Below are positions 1-8,800 of a DNA stretch of 36,302 bases, piece after piece. The position numbers were made by a program, and so were the translations under genes. The notes under the pieces are model-generated. The model did not search any database. It saw only the letters and a list, made by a program, of their open reading frames with translations, and was not told the DNA's origin. The DNA is from Burkholderiales bacterium. GTDB taxonomy: Bacteria > Pseudomonadota > Gammaproteobacteria > Burkholderiales > Burkholderiaceae_B. The stretch spans positions 1 through 36,302 of the forward strand of contig JAIXTE010000131.1 in the NCBI GenBank assembly GCA_027484315.1, read 5' to 3'. The number at the start of each line of letters is the position of its first letter. Positions within the stretch are counted from its first letter, which is position 1.

Positions 1-543
1 CTTGTAACGGTCTACGCCAAAATTCTGAATGGCGTGTGCAGCATCCAGGATCTCCTCGACCGCATCGAAGCCATACTTCTCCTCGCACTCCATCACATAC
101 TTTTTGGCAAACACGAGGTAATCGATGATGGCATCAGCCTGGGTCCATTGCCGAAACAGGTAATTGCCCTTGAAAAACGAATTGTGCCCATAACAGGCGT
201 GAGCAATCACCAGGGTCTGCATCGTCATGGTGTTTTCTTCCATGAGATAGGAAATGCAGGGATTGGAATTGATCACCACTTCGTAGGCCAGGTTTTGCTG
301 GCCGGTTTCGTACAGGTGTTCGTTGACGGAAAACGACTTGCCGTAGCTCCAGTGGGGGTACATCACTGGCATGGCCGCACTGGAGTATGCGTCCAGCATT
401 TGCTCGGCACTGATGACCTCGATCTGGTTGGGAAAGGTATCCAGCTTGAATTTGTTTGCGGCAATGTCGTGAAGCTGCGTGTCGATGTCTCGCAGCAGGT
501 CAAATGTCCACTCGTTGCCGGCCAGGTCGAGTTGTTGAGCCAT
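1..543 (-). CDS. spoVR: SpoVR family protein (YcgB-like), C-terminus cut by window edge
   Basis: Only the first 181 residues are present; the reading frame runs open to base 1. It starts at the ATG at 541-543 (MAQQLDLAGNEWTFDLL), with an AGGAG ribosome site about 9 bases upstream, and begins just after the stop of the yeaH-like gene. The visible part shows family hallmarks: YPHWSYGKSF, NEHLYETG, a conserved VINSNPCISYLMEEN block, and HACYGHNSFFKGN followed by the FRQW and YLVFAKKYV segments. SpoVR is named for a role in Bacillus spore cortex formation, but in Gram-negative bacteria it is a conserved cytoplasmic protein of unclear function, nearly always linked to prkA and yeaH. The three-gene minus-strand order prkA-yeaH-spoVR supports the call strongly. 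Full-length family members are roughly 500 residues, so about two thirds is missing. Confidence 0.95.
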   Translation of the reverse strand, partial: MAQQLDLAGNEWTFDLLRDIDTQLHDIAANKFKLDTFPNQIEVISAEQMLDAYSSAAMPVMYPHWSYGKSFSVNEHLYETGQQNLAYEVVINSNPCISYLMEENTMTMQTLVIAHACYGHNSFFKGNYLFRQWTQADAIIDYLVFAKKYVMECEEKYGFDAVEEILDAAHAIQNFGVDRYK

Positions 544-555
544 AATTTGCCACTC

Positions 556-1815
556 CTAGCGCCCGAAGGCGACTTCTTTTTTCTCAAACAATCCACGAAA
601 CACGGGATAGATGTCTCGCCGGTTGAACAATTTTCGCATGGCAAAGTGGCCTGCATAGCTGTCTTCGAGCCGCTCGAAGCTCTCCCAGAGATCAGACGCA
701 CGGGCCATTCCGAACATTGGAGTGGGCATGGTTTCCACGTATGCGTAGTAACGCACATGCGGCATGATTTTGGAAGAGAGGTACTCCGCGCTGGCTCTTG
801 CATCCCGAGAAGTGGCGTCACCGTCGGAAGCCTGGGCCACGTAGACATTCCAGGCACTGCCCGGGTAGCGGGTTTCGATGATCTGGTGCATCAATTCCAT
901 GGCGGGCATGATTTCAGTACCGCCGCTTTTTTTGCCGTAAAAAAAATCTTCTTCGCTGACTTCCTCGGCCTCGTCGGTGTGACGAATGAAAACCAGCTTC
1001 ACTTCCTCATACTTGCGAGTCAGAAAAAGATACAGCAAGGTATAGAAGCGCTTGGCAAGGTCTTTTTTCGCTTCGTCCATGGAAGCAGAAACATCCATGA
1101 GACAGAACATGACAGCGTTGGTAGACGGTTCGGGGTAAGTGACCCTGTTGCGATAGCGCAGGTCTACTTCGTCCAGAAAAGGCACGTAAGGTTTTTTTCT
1201 GGCCTGCTTCAGCGGGTCAGTTTCCTGATCAAGTTCGGAATCTTCAGCATCGTCTTCATCGTCACCGCGAGGCTCGAGGGCCACACGGCGCATCAGGGAC
1301 GCTTTCATGGTTCGCAGCACTGACAAGGAAGTGGGCGCACCTGAACGTGAATAACCGGCGTTTCGGCTTTTCATCCGCTTCACCGAAGCAATTTCCCGCT
1401 TCAGCAGTTCAGGCAATTCAAGGTCATCGAAATACAGGTTCAAAAACTCTTCCCGCGACAACACAAAGGTAAACGCATCGTCGCCTTCGCCCTTGCCTGG
1501 TTTGCCACCACCCTGCCCTTCGCCGCCATTTGGACGGGGAATGCGGTCGCCCGGCACAAAGTCCTTATTGCCCGGAACAACCTGTTCGGTGCTACCACCT
1601 TGCCCAAACACAAAATTGGGTTCGGACACTTCCCGGCTCGGAATTCGAACCTTGACTTTGCCATCCCCGCTGATATCGGAAATGGAAGACTCGCCTGCCA
1701 CATCCCCGACCGCCTTTTTCAACTGCGTTTTGTAACGCCGAATAAAGCGCTCGCGGTTGGGCAAGCTTCTGTTTTTGCCGTTGAGCCTGCGATCAATGAT
1801 TGTTGAATCGGCCAT
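556..1815 (-). CDS. yeaH: YeaH/YhbH family protein (DUF444, von Willebrand A-like)
   Basis: This 419-residue cytoplasmic protein opens with the family signature ADSTIIDRRLNGKNRSLPNR and an RRYKTQLKKAV segment. A Gly/Lys-rich low-complexity linker lies near residues 95-112, then a basic stretch, an acidic stretch (about 184-200), and a VWA-like domain whose metal-site motif DVSAS is at residues 241-245. The start is the ATG at 1813-1815 with an AAGGAG site 8 bases upstream. It lies 27 bases after prkA and 12 bases before spoVR, so the three are almost certainly co-transcribed. In enterobacteria yeaGH is induced on nitrogen starvation and in stationary phase, and YeaH is regarded as a partner of the PrkA/YeaG kinase. 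Its biochemical role is not established. The length agrees with E. coli YeaH, about 427 residues. Confidence 0.95.
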   Translation of the reverse strand: MADSTIIDRRLNGKNRSLPNRERFIRRYKTQLKKAVGDVAGESSISDISGDGKVKVRIPSREVSEPNFVFGQGGSTEQVVPGNKDFVPGDRIPRPNGGEGQGGGKPGKGEGDDAFTFVLSREEFLNLYFDDLELPELLKREIASVKRMKSRNAGYSRSGAPTSLSVLRTMKASLMRRVALEPRGDDEDDAEDSELDQETDPLKQARKKPYVPFLDEVDLRYRNRVTYPEPSTNAVMFCLMDVSASMDEAKKDLAKRFYTLLYLFLTRKYEEVKLVFIRHTDEAEEVSEEDFFYGKKSGGTEIMPAMELMHQIIETRYPGSAWNVYVAQASDGDATSRDARASAEYLSSKIMPHVRYYAYVETMPTPMFGMARASDLWESFERLEDSYAGHFAMRKLFNRRDIYPVFRGLFEKKEVAFGR

Positions 1816-1842
1816 GGCAAACTCCTTATGCGTTTCGCGTAA

Positions 1843-3807
1843 TCAAGACGCCTTTTTCACGCGCATATGCCATTCGACGAGCAGTCGAACCTGCTTTTCC
1901 GTATAGCCCTTCGCCACCATGCGATCCACGAAATTCTCGTGCTTTTCCTGACTTTCCTTGGAGCCTTTGTGATCAAAGGAAATCACGGGCAACAAGTCTT
2001 CAGTTTTCGAGAACATGCTTCGCTCAATGACTTCGCGCAGCTTTTCATAACTGGTCCAGGCGGGCATGGTGCCAGAGTTGCTGGCCTGCGCCCGCAACAC
2101 GAAGTTGACCACTTCATTGCGGAAGTCTTTGGGGTTGGCAATGCCGGCAGGCTTTTCAATGCGATTCAGTTCGTCGTTCAGTGAATCGCGATCAAAAATC
2201 TGCCCCGTGGCCGGGTCGCGGAATTCTTCGTTCTGAATCCACTTGTCGGCAAACTGGATGTAACGCTCGAACAGGTTTTGCCCGTATTCGCTGTAGCTTT
2301 CCAGGTAAGCCGTCTGAATTTCCTTGGCCACGAATTCCGCATACTTGGGCGTCAGGTAGCTCTTGATGAAATCCAGGTACTTGCGGGCCTGTTCCTCGGG
2401 AAGGTTGTCTTTGACCACCTGTTGTTCCAGCACATACAACAGGTGCACAGGGTTGGCGGCCACCTCGTGGTGATCAAAGTTGAACACCTTGGACAGTACC
2501 TTGTAGGCCCAGCGTGTTGATGATCCATTCATGCCTTCGTCAGGGCCCGATTGGTCACGGTATTCCTGGATGGGTTTGGCGTGCGGATCCACATCTTTGA
2601 GGTTTTCGCCATCGTAAACCCGCATCTTGCTGAACAGGTTGCTGTTGGCAGATTCCTTCAAACGCGTCAGAACGCTGAACTGCGCCATCATGTTCAAAGT
2701 ACCAGGTGCGCAGGGCGCCTTGTACAGTGAGGAATGTTCAAGAAGTTTTTCGTAAATCTTGACTTCTTCGGACACGCGCAGGCAGTAAGGCACCTTCACA
2801 ATGTACACGCGGTCGAGAAACGCTTCGTTGGTTTTGTTGTTGCGGAACTGTTGCCATTCCGATTCATTGCTGTGCGCCAAAATAACGCCATCAAACGGGA
2901 TGGAACCAAACCCTTCGGTGCCCTTGAAGTTGCGTTCCTGTGTGGCTGTCAACAGTGGGTGCAGCATCTTGATGGGCGCCTTGAACATTTCGACGAATTC
3001 CAGCAAACCCTGGTTGGCCAGGCAAAGGCCGCCGCTGAAGCTGTAAGCATCGGGATCGTCCTGGCTGAACTGGTTCAGCATGCGGATATCGACCTTGCCC
3101 ACCAGTGCGGAAATGTCCTGGTTGTTTTCATCACCGGGTTCTGTTTTCGCAATCGCCACCTGGTTCAAGGTAGAAGGCATCAGGCGAACAACCCGGAATT
3201 TGCGCAAATCGCCACCGAATTCGGCAAGGCGCTTGGTGGCCCAGGGGCTGGCAATGCCAGACAAATAGCGGCGGGGAATGCCGTACTTGTCTTCCAGCGA
3301 CGCACCAAACTGGTTTGGATCGAACAGACCCAGTGGCGATTCATTAATGGGCGAGCCCTTCAAAGCGTAAATGGGTTGTTGTTCCATCAAGGCTTTCAAA
3401 CGCTCTGCCAAAGACGATTTGGCGCTGCCCACCGGACCCAGCAGGTACAACACCTGCTTGCGTTCCTCAAGGCCCTGAGCGGCATGGCGGAAATAGGCCA
3501 CGATGTTCTCGATCACCTCTTCCATGCCATAGAACTCGGTAAACGAAGGGTAACGTCGCACCACCCGGTTGGAAAAAATTCGGGACAAGCGGGGGTCGTG
3601 CCGGGTATTGATGACTTCGGGTTGGCCAATGGCATGCAACATGCGTTCGGCTGCACTGGCATAAGTCAGGGGGTCTGCTTTACACAGGTCGAGGTATTCT
3701 TCAAGACTCATCTCGGTTTGCTGTAACGCTGCAAACCGGGACTGAAACTGACCAAAAATATCGGCTTCACTGGAATTCAAATCACGCCTTTCAAGCTCTG
3801 TGTTCAT
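1843..3807 (-). CDS. prkA: PrkA/YeaG family serine protein kinase (AAA+ type)
   Basis: This 654-residue protein is close to E. coli YeaG (644). The N-terminal half is an AAA+ ATPase-like module with Walker A GPVGSAKSS (from residue 124); other landmarks are YALKGSPINESPLGLF, the LMPSTLNQVAI region, and ILAHSNESEWQQF. The C-terminal part (PrkA C-terminal domain) carries the proposed kinase region. The frame extends upstream to 3876, but I place the start at the ATG at 3805-3807 (MNTELERRDL) because a near-perfect AGGAGG precedes it and the upstream residues are basic and family-foreign. It is the first gene of the prkA-yeaH-spoVR operon. A sigma-54-like element about 95 bases upstream suggests nitrogen or stress control, as described for enterobacterial yeaGH. 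The phosphorylation substrate cannot be read from the sequence. Confidence 0.95.
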   Translation of the reverse strand: MNTELERRDLNSSEADIFGQFQSRFAALQQTEMSLEEYLDLCKADPLTYASAAERMLHAIGQPEVINTRHDPRLSRIFSNRVVRRYPSFTEFYGMEEVIENIVAYFRHAAQGLEERKQVLYLLGPVGSAKSSLAERLKALMEQQPIYALKGSPINESPLGLFDPNQFGASLEDKYGIPRRYLSGIASPWATKRLAEFGGDLRKFRVVRLMPSTLNQVAIAKTEPGDENNQDISALVGKVDIRMLNQFSQDDPDAYSFSGGLCLANQGLLEFVEMFKAPIKMLHPLLTATQERNFKGTEGFGSIPFDGVILAHSNESEWQQFRNNKTNEAFLDRVYIVKVPYCLRVSEEVKIYEKLLEHSSLYKAPCAPGTLNMMAQFSVLTRLKESANSNLFSKMRVYDGENLKDVDPHAKPIQEYRDQSGPDEGMNGSSTRWAYKVLSKVFNFDHHEVAANPVHLLYVLEQQVVKDNLPEEQARKYLDFIKSYLTPKYAEFVAKEIQTAYLESYSEYGQNLFERYIQFADKWIQNEEFRDPATGQIFDRDSLNDELNRIEKPAGIANPKDFRNEVVNFVLRAQASNSGTMPAWTSYEKLREVIERSMFSKTEDLLPVISFDHKGSKESQEKHENFVDRMVAKGYTEKQVRLLVEWHMRVKKAS

Positions 3808-3900
3808 GATGTCCTCCTGCACAACGCGCTTTCGCCTTTTTACTTTGGCCGTGAATCCATTTCGCGCCCAAAGCAATCGATTTCATCCATTGAAAAAGTT

Positions 3901-3915
3901 GCAAAAAACAGGCCA
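3901..3915 (-). promoter_or_regulatory. Predicted sigma-54 (-24/-12) promoter of prkA-yeaH-spoVR
   Basis: On the minus strand the bases read TGGCCTGTTTTTTGC followed by AA. This matches the sigma-54 consensus TGGCACG-N4-TTGCW, including the invariant GG and GC dinucleotides with correct spacing, and differs only at two less conserved central bases. The predicted start of transcription would be near 3890, giving a leader of about 80 bases before the AGGAGG site of prkA. Enterobacterial yeaGH is known to be sigma-54 dependent, which supports the assignment. I saw no convincing enhancer-binding palindrome in the rest of the 219-base gap (3808-4026), and no terminator hairpin after the MFS gene. 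Confidence 0.65.
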
Positions 3916-4026
3916 GCTTGATTCTTTGTATTTTTGTGCCGTTTTGGTGCTCGCAACTCTTTCTGACTAACTCTGCTTGAGACCACTATCTCCTTATCAC
4001 GTGGTGCTTTGTATCCCTGATGCGGG

Positions 4027-5808
4027 TCAGCCGATCTTTTTGGTTAGACGCCAAACCGTTTGAGAAATTTCCTGATTACTCAAATTTTTTGGGTGTGATT
4101 CTTCGGAAAACTCGAGCACATTCATCGTGACTCCTTTCTTCGCCAGAACGCCCGGCATGTCATCCAGCCGATACTGCTTGCGCAACAGTTCAAACATTGG
4201 CTTGTCAATTGCGATTGACCGGCCTTGTTGAATATGTGACGCAATCGCCTTGATTAATTCCTTTTGAGTATCAATTTCAGACAGCTTGTTGAATTCAAGA
4301 ATGAATCCGTGTTTGCGAAGTCGATTCGCAAAGCGGGAGGGCTTCAACCGGCCTGAAAGCACCGCGGTCATCTCCATTGGCAGGGCTGCCATTCGCTGCA
4401 AGAAATTGTCGTGCAACAGAGTTGGAAAAACAATCAACTTGCCACCATCTTCGCCCAGGTGATCCAGATTCTCGATGTGCGGCAAATGCCGGCCCGGCAC
4501 CTTGAAAAGCAATTGGGCACGAAGCACTACATACGGTTGCTTGAATACCCACAGCGCAAGCACCAGCAGGTTGATTGCGGTCACCGCTGAGAACACCCAC
4601 ATCACCTGCCCCTTCATGGCCAACAGGATGGCAATCGCGAAACCGGCGGAAACCACCATGAAAAATGAATTGATGATGTTGTTGGCCGAGACTACCCTCG
4701 AACGGCTTTGCCTGGGGGCAAAAGCCTGCATTGTGGAATACAGGGGTACGCTGTAAAGCCCCACCCCGATGCTGATCAGCACAAACAGACCTAACACGGC
4801 GAGGTTGTCGAACTGGCTGAAAAATTCAATCACGGTTTGCTGGTTTTGGCTGGTTTGATAATTCAGTAACACGACATGTAGCAGCAGGCCCGCCGATATC
4901 ATGACCACAAGGCCCCATACCACCAGCCCCATTTCAATGCGCTTGCGTGACCATTTTTCGCACAGAAACGCGCCAATGCCCAAGCCCACAGTGAATGCGA
5001 ACAACAACACGGTGGCCACACCCGCACTGGCATTGAGCAAGGTTTTTGACAGCAAAGGAAACTGGGTCAGGTAGGTTGCACCCACAAACCACAGCCAGGA
5101 AATACCCAGCAAAGCAGGCCACACAGTCGACAAACCCGTGGCGAAACGCACATTGCGCCAGGTTTCGGAAAACACGTTCCAGTTGACCTTCAAATCGGGA
5201 GCGTGCGAAGGCGTCAGGGGCATTCGCTGAGCCTGATAAACGCCAAGCAAAGCCACAACAAAACCAAATCCACAGACGACGTACACCACAGCATGTCCGG
5301 CATCCTGACTCATCAAACTGCCCGCAGCAATGGTGCCCAACAAAATGGCCATGAAAGTGGCAGACTCAACCAGGGCGTTGGCCATGACCAGTTCACTGGA
5401 TTTGAGTTGCTCGGGCAAGTAGGCGTATTTGGCGGGACCAAAAAACGCGGACTGAGTGCCCAGCAAAAACACACCCAGAACAAGCAATTCCACGGAATTC
5501 AACAGAAAGCCCAAAGCCGTGATCAACACGATTGGCGGCTCAAGCCACTTGGCCAGCCGCATGACCTTTGTCTTGTCATACTTGTCGGCCAGTTGACCAC
5601 TGGTTGCAGAAAAAATGACAAAGGGAAGAATGAAAAGCGCTGCGATCAGGTTGATCAGCAAGCCAGGGGAAAAACTGCCGCGAAGTGCGTCGTTGTAAGT
5701 TACAGCCAACGTGACTGCGAACTTCAAAAGGTTGTCGTTGAACGCGCCGAGAAACTGCGTCCAGAAAAATGCGCCAAAACGATTGTCACGAATCAATTGA
5801 ATTGCCAT
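4027..5808 (-). CDS. MFS transporter (LplT/Aas-like) with a C-terminal acyltransferase-like tail
   Basis: A 593-residue protein. Residues 1 to about 420 form a typical 12-helix major facilitator with the opening RFGAFFWTQFLGAFNDNLLK and the loop motif SGQLADKYDKTKVM, as in the lysophospholipid transporter LplT and MFS-acyltransferase fusions. The last 150 or so residues are soluble. They look like a shortened, decayed PlsC-type acyltransferase domain: GGKLIVFPTLLHDNFL sits where a family member has a NHxSxxD block, and GRSIAIDKPMFE sits where FPEG would be. The frame is open to 5988, but the ATG at 5806-5808 starts the family-typical sequence and lies just after the terminator of the upstream gene. 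Likely role: inner-membrane flipping or uptake of a lysophospholipid or related substrate; the substrate is inferred. Confidence 0.8.
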   Translation of the reverse strand: MAIQLIRDNRFGAFFWTQFLGAFNDNLLKFAVTLAVTYNDALRGSFSPGLLINLIAALFILPFVIFSATSGQLADKYDKTKVMRLAKWLEPPIVLITALGFLLNSVELLVLGVFLLGTQSAFFGPAKYAYLPEQLKSSELVMANALVESATFMAILLGTIAAGSLMSQDAGHAVVYVVCGFGFVVALLGVYQAQRMPLTPSHAPDLKVNWNVFSETWRNVRFATGLSTVWPALLGISWLWFVGATYLTQFPLLSKTLLNASAGVATVLLFAFTVGLGIGAFLCEKWSRKRIEMGLVVWGLVVMISAGLLLHVVLLNYQTSQNQQTVIEFFSQFDNLAVLGLFVLISIGVGLYSVPLYSTMQAFAPRQSRSRVVSANNIINSFFMVVSAGFAIAILLAMKGQVMWVFSAVTAINLLVLALWVFKQPYVVLRAQLLFKVPGRHLPHIENLDHLGEDGGKLIVFPTLLHDNFLQRMAALPMEMTAVLSGRLKPSRFANRLRKHGFILEFNKLSEIDTQKELIKAIASHIQQGRSIAIDKPMFELLRKQYRLDDMPGVLAKKGVTMNVLEFSEESHPKNLSNQEISQTVWRLTKKIG

Positions 5809-5841
5809 GCATTGAGCATAGCGCAAAAAATTCTGATCGAG

Positions 5842-5874
5842 AAACAAAAAAGGCCCCGCTTGCGCGGAGCCTTT
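5842..5874 (-). terminator. Rho-independent terminator of the acyl-CoA dehydrogenase gene
   Basis: Read on the minus strand, a stem of 9 pairs with one mismatch (AGGCTCCGC / GCGGGGCCT) and a GCAA loop is followed by TTTTTTG. It starts about 50 bases after the dehydrogenase stop and ends about 34 bases before the MFS start codon, so the two genes are probably separate transcripts. Confidence 0.85.
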
Positions 5875-5923
5875 CGATGTTTTCACTACAACAAAGTTGA
5901 AGTGAAAAACTTCCTTTTTAAAA

Positions 5924-8419
5924 TCAAGCAGCTGCCTTGTATTCGGTGACTGGCTTGGCTTCAACGATTTCGTCAGGAATTTGACCATTGGTACGCAAAT
6001 AGTCTTTGCTGAAGTCGTCGGTCAAAATTGCGTCGAAACGAATCGGCTCGTATTCGCGAATACCTTGAGCCAGATCGGAAGTGATCAGATTCTTGGCAAC
6101 TGCGTCCTTCAACTGGGCTTCCAGGCCATCACCCACTACCTTGCCTGTAGACACCGCTTTCAGGAAGTTGCTGTAGCCAGGCTCGATGGACAACAGCTTG
6201 TCAGCGGCTTCCAGAATACGGCCCGTTGGATCAGACAAGCCTTCACCAACAAACACTTTGTCAAGCAGACGGTTTGCAAACACGTTGCGCGTCATCAGCA
6301 GTTCGGCCACTTCAGCATTGGTCTTGTCACTTGGGCCCTTGGACTTGCCCATGCCAAACGGGAATGCTACGAAGCTCAACATTTTGCCAACTGCCTTGTT
6401 GGGGAAGTTGCGGTTGAATTCGTTCAATGCCTTGTCGATTTCAGCCAGTGAATCTTCAATCGCCCACTGTGCGTGTGGCAGTTCATCGGCCAAACGACCA
6501 TTTGATTCGAAATACTTCAATACTGCAGTGGCCATGTACAACTGGCTCAGTACGTCACCCAAGCGGGCGGACAAACGCTCACGGCGCTTCAGTTCACCAC
6601 CCAAAACACCCATGGCGACGTCGGCTGTGAATGCCAGTGCGGCTGAACGACGTTCCAGGGCCTTTGCGTAACCAGCCATTGGGCCAGACACAGGGCTTTT
6701 CGCCAGACGGTTGCCACTCAAACCCAGCAACAACGCACGCATTGCACGGTTAGCAATGTGACCCAAGTGACCAAAGAAGGCTTTGTCGAAGTCGCGCAGA
6801 CCTTCGGCCTTGTTGGGGTTCTGGGCGGCTTGCATTTCTTTCAGTACCCAGGGATGGCAGCGGATTGCCCCCTGACCGAACACGATCAGGTTACGCGTCA
6901 TGATGTTCGCGCCTTCAACCGTGATGGCCACTGGCATGGCCTGGTAAGCCTGACCCAGGTAGTTGCGTGGGCCAAGAATAACAGTACGACCACCGTGAAC
7001 GTCCATGGAACGCAGAATGATTTCGCGCATCATTTCAGTCATGTGGTATTTCATCATGGCGGTAACCACTGACGGTGCGCATTCTGCACAGGCCGTGGCT
7101 GTCAACACACGTGACGCTTCCAGCTTGTAGGTCAGACCACCGATTTTGCCGGTTGCTTCCTGTACGCCTTCAAAGCGGCCGATTGGCATTTTGAACTGGC
7201 GACGAATGCGAGCGTAGGCGCCAGTGGCCAGGTACATGCCCCAACCAGAGGCAGCAGACAAGGCTGGCAATGAAATGCCACGACCTGCGGACAGGCACGA
7301 CATCAACATTTTCCAACCCTTGCCAGCCATTTCACGGCCACCAATGATGGAGGTCAGTGGAATGTACACGTTGTTACCAATGATGGGGCCGTTCATGAAC
7401 ACGGCACCGGGGAAGTGGCGGCGGCCAATCTGTACATTGGGTGTATCGGCTGGAACCATGGCGCAGGTAATGCCGTAGTCCACTTTGTTTTTGTCGCCCA
7501 GCAGGCCTTGAGGGTCTTTGAGCTTGAATGCCAACCCAACCACGGTGGCCACAGGTGCCAGTGTGATGTAGCGCTTGCTGAAGTTCAGCATGATGCCGAG
7601 TTCTTCCTTGCCGTCAACCATGGTTTTGACAACCACGCCAGTATCGGGAATTGCAGACGCATCGGAACCCACTTCAGGACCAGTCAAACCGAAACAGGGA
7701 ATTTCGCGGCCATCCACCAGGCGTGGCAACCAGTATTCCTTTTGTTCTTTCGTACCGTAATGCATGATCAACTCGCCGGGGCCCAATGAGTTTGGAACCA
7801 TCACGGTTACTGATGCTGTCAATGAACGAGTCGCGATCTTTGCAACTACACAGCTTTGTGCATAGGGAGAAAAACCCAGACCACCGTGTTCCTTGGAGAT
7901 CAGCATGGCGAAGAAACGATTCTTGCCCATGAAATCCCACACCTCTTTCGGCAGGTCTTTCAGTTCGAATGTGATTTTCCAGTCGTCGAGCATTTTGCAA
8001 AGCTCTTCGGTTTCGTTGTCCAAATAAGACTTTTCTTCGGCTGTCAGCTCGGTGTACTTGACGTTCATCAGCTTGGCCCAGTCCGGCTTGCCGCCGAAAA
8101 GATCAGCTTCCCACCAGGTGTCACCTGCTTCAAGCGCGTCTTTTTCAGTTGGGCTCATTGCTGGCAGCGCTTTGCTGAATGCCTTGAAGATTGACGCGGT
8201 CAATACACCACGGCGCAGACCAGACACGTTCAGCACGATCGCGACCGGCAGGTAAATCGCTGCGAAGATGGTCAGGCCCAATTCGCCCAAGCCACCCAGC
8301 GCGTAAAAGCCCAGTGCCGAGGCACCGATGGCTGCTGTGAATGTCAGCAGGTTCGCACCACTGTAAATCAAGCCGATCAGCACAACCGCTGAGAAAACGG
8401 CAAAAATGGAATTCGACAT
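5924..8419 (-). CDS. fadE: Acyl-CoA dehydrogenase, FadE type
   Basis: An 831-residue protein, similar in size to E. coli FadE (814) and much longer than ordinary 380-residue acyl-CoA dehydrogenases. The N-terminus has two hydrophobic segments (about residues 3-55), which fit membrane association. Then come the acyl-CoA dehydrogenase domains with YAQSCVVAKIATRS, VPNSLGPGELIMHYGT, CFGLTGPEVGSDAS and VEGANIMTRNLIVFGQGAIR, and finally a long helical C-terminal extension (DUF1974-like). It catalyses the first step of beta-oxidation, forming trans-2-enoyl-CoA with FAD reduction. The frame is open to 8464, but the ATG at 8417-8419 is preferred: an AAGGGG site precedes it, and the longer start would overlap the predicted promoter. 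It is monocistronic, with a promoter upstream and a strong terminator downstream. Confidence 0.93.
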   Translation of the reverse strand: MSNSIFAVFSAVVLIGLIYSGANLLTFTAAIGASALGFYALGGLGELGLTIFAAIYLPVAIVLNVSGLRRGVLTASIFKAFSKALPAMSPTEKDALEAGDTWWEADLFGGKPDWAKLMNVKYTELTAEEKSYLDNETEELCKMLDDWKITFELKDLPKEVWDFMGKNRFFAMLISKEHGGLGFSPYAQSCVVAKIATRSLTASVTVMVPNSLGPGELIMHYGTKEQKEYWLPRLVDGREIPCFGLTGPEVGSDASAIPDTGVVVKTMVDGKEELGIMLNFSKRYITLAPVATVVGLAFKLKDPQGLLGDKNKVDYGITCAMVPADTPNVQIGRRHFPGAVFMNGPIIGNNVYIPLTSIIGGREMAGKGWKMLMSCLSAGRGISLPALSAASGWGMYLATGAYARIRRQFKMPIGRFEGVQEATGKIGGLTYKLEASRVLTATACAECAPSVVTAMMKYHMTEMMREIILRSMDVHGGRTVILGPRNYLGQAYQAMPVAITVEGANIMTRNLIVFGQGAIRCHPWVLKEMQAAQNPNKAEGLRDFDKAFFGHLGHIANRAMRALLLGLSGNRLAKSPVSGPMAGYAKALERRSAALAFTADVAMGVLGGELKRRERLSARLGDVLSQLYMATAVLKYFESNGRLADELPHAQWAIEDSLAEIDKALNEFNRNFPNKAVGKMLSFVAFPFGMGKSKGPSDKTNAEVAELLMTRNVFANRLLDKVFVGEGLSDPTGRILEAADKLLSIEPGYSNFLKAVSTGKVVGDGLEAQLKDAVAKNLITSDLAQGIREYEPIRFDAILTDDFSKDYLRTNGQIPDEIVEAKPVTEYKAAA

Positions 8420-8446
8420 ATTAATTACCCCTTGAATGTCACCAAA

Positions 8447-8462
8447 GTTACTTATGCGTAAC
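8447..8462. promoter_or_regulatory. Inverted repeat at the fadE promoter, candidate operator
   Basis: GTTAC-TTATGC-GTAAC is a perfect 5+5 inverted repeat with a 6-base spacer. It covers the predicted start of transcription and touches the -10 of the fadE promoter, a good place for a TetR- or GntR-type fatty-acid repressor. An arm of this length is not rare by chance, so position is the main argument. No regulator gene is adjacent. Confidence 0.3.
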
Positions 8463-8488
8463 ATGCGCTTTCAGTGCACAACTGTCAA
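8460..8488 (-). promoter_or_regulatory. Predicted sigma-70 promoter of fadE
   Basis: On the minus strand there is a perfect -35 TTGACA, a 17-base spacer, and a -10 candidate CATGTT, which is weak. Transcription would begin near 8453, giving a leader of about 33 bases before the fadE start. The perfect -35 with a poor -10 fits a regulated promoter. Confidence 0.45.
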
Positions 8489-8800
8489 CCCGGGCAGCAC
8501 AAAAAAACACGGACTTTTCTAGAGCCATGATTCAAAAACCCACATACTTTTATATTGCACCGCACCAACAAAATTCGGAAATTTTGAAAACATTACAATT
8601 TAGACATGACTCGAAGGGAAATTCACATGATGTCGCAGCGCAACACACACTACTTCGCATGAATCAAGGCGATTGAAAGATTCTGCAATGCCCCGTATGT
8701 GTGATCCCCAGTTGCTCGATCGAGCTAACCAGTGCGCTGATTAACCGATACACTTCGACTGGAGTAGTAAAAAAACATTCACCAAAAAAGCGAGGGGACC
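8489..8800. other. Intergenic region between fadE and the SRPBCC gene, no gene seen
   Basis: This 312-base stretch between divergent genes is AT-rich at its left end. It must hold the promoter of the plus-strand SRPBCC gene, but I found no convincing -35/-10 pair. A perfect 12-base palindrome GCTCGATCGAGC lies at 8714-8725. An 18-codon frame beginning at 8606 (MTRREIHMM...) has no other support. The right end carries the GAGGGG ribosome site of the next gene. Confidence 0.5.

Noticed and set aside
34..1323. Long plus-strand open frame of 429 codons
   Set aside because: It is the antisense shadow of the spoVR and yeaH genes, which have clear family sequence, ribosome sites and operon context.
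2734..3726. Plus-strand open frame of 330 codons
   Set aside because: It lies wholly opposite prkA and shows no recognisable domain or ribosome site; composition is that of an antisense shadow.
8606..8662. Possible 18-codon leader peptide before the SRPBCC gene
   Set aside because: It has no ribosome site of note, no conserved pattern and no attenuator hairpin next to it.
8714..8725. Perfect 12-base palindrome GCTCGATCGAGC as an operator
   Set aside because: A 12-base palindrome is expected several times by chance in a window of this size, and it is not placed on a recognisable promoter. Kept only as a note in the intergenic entry.
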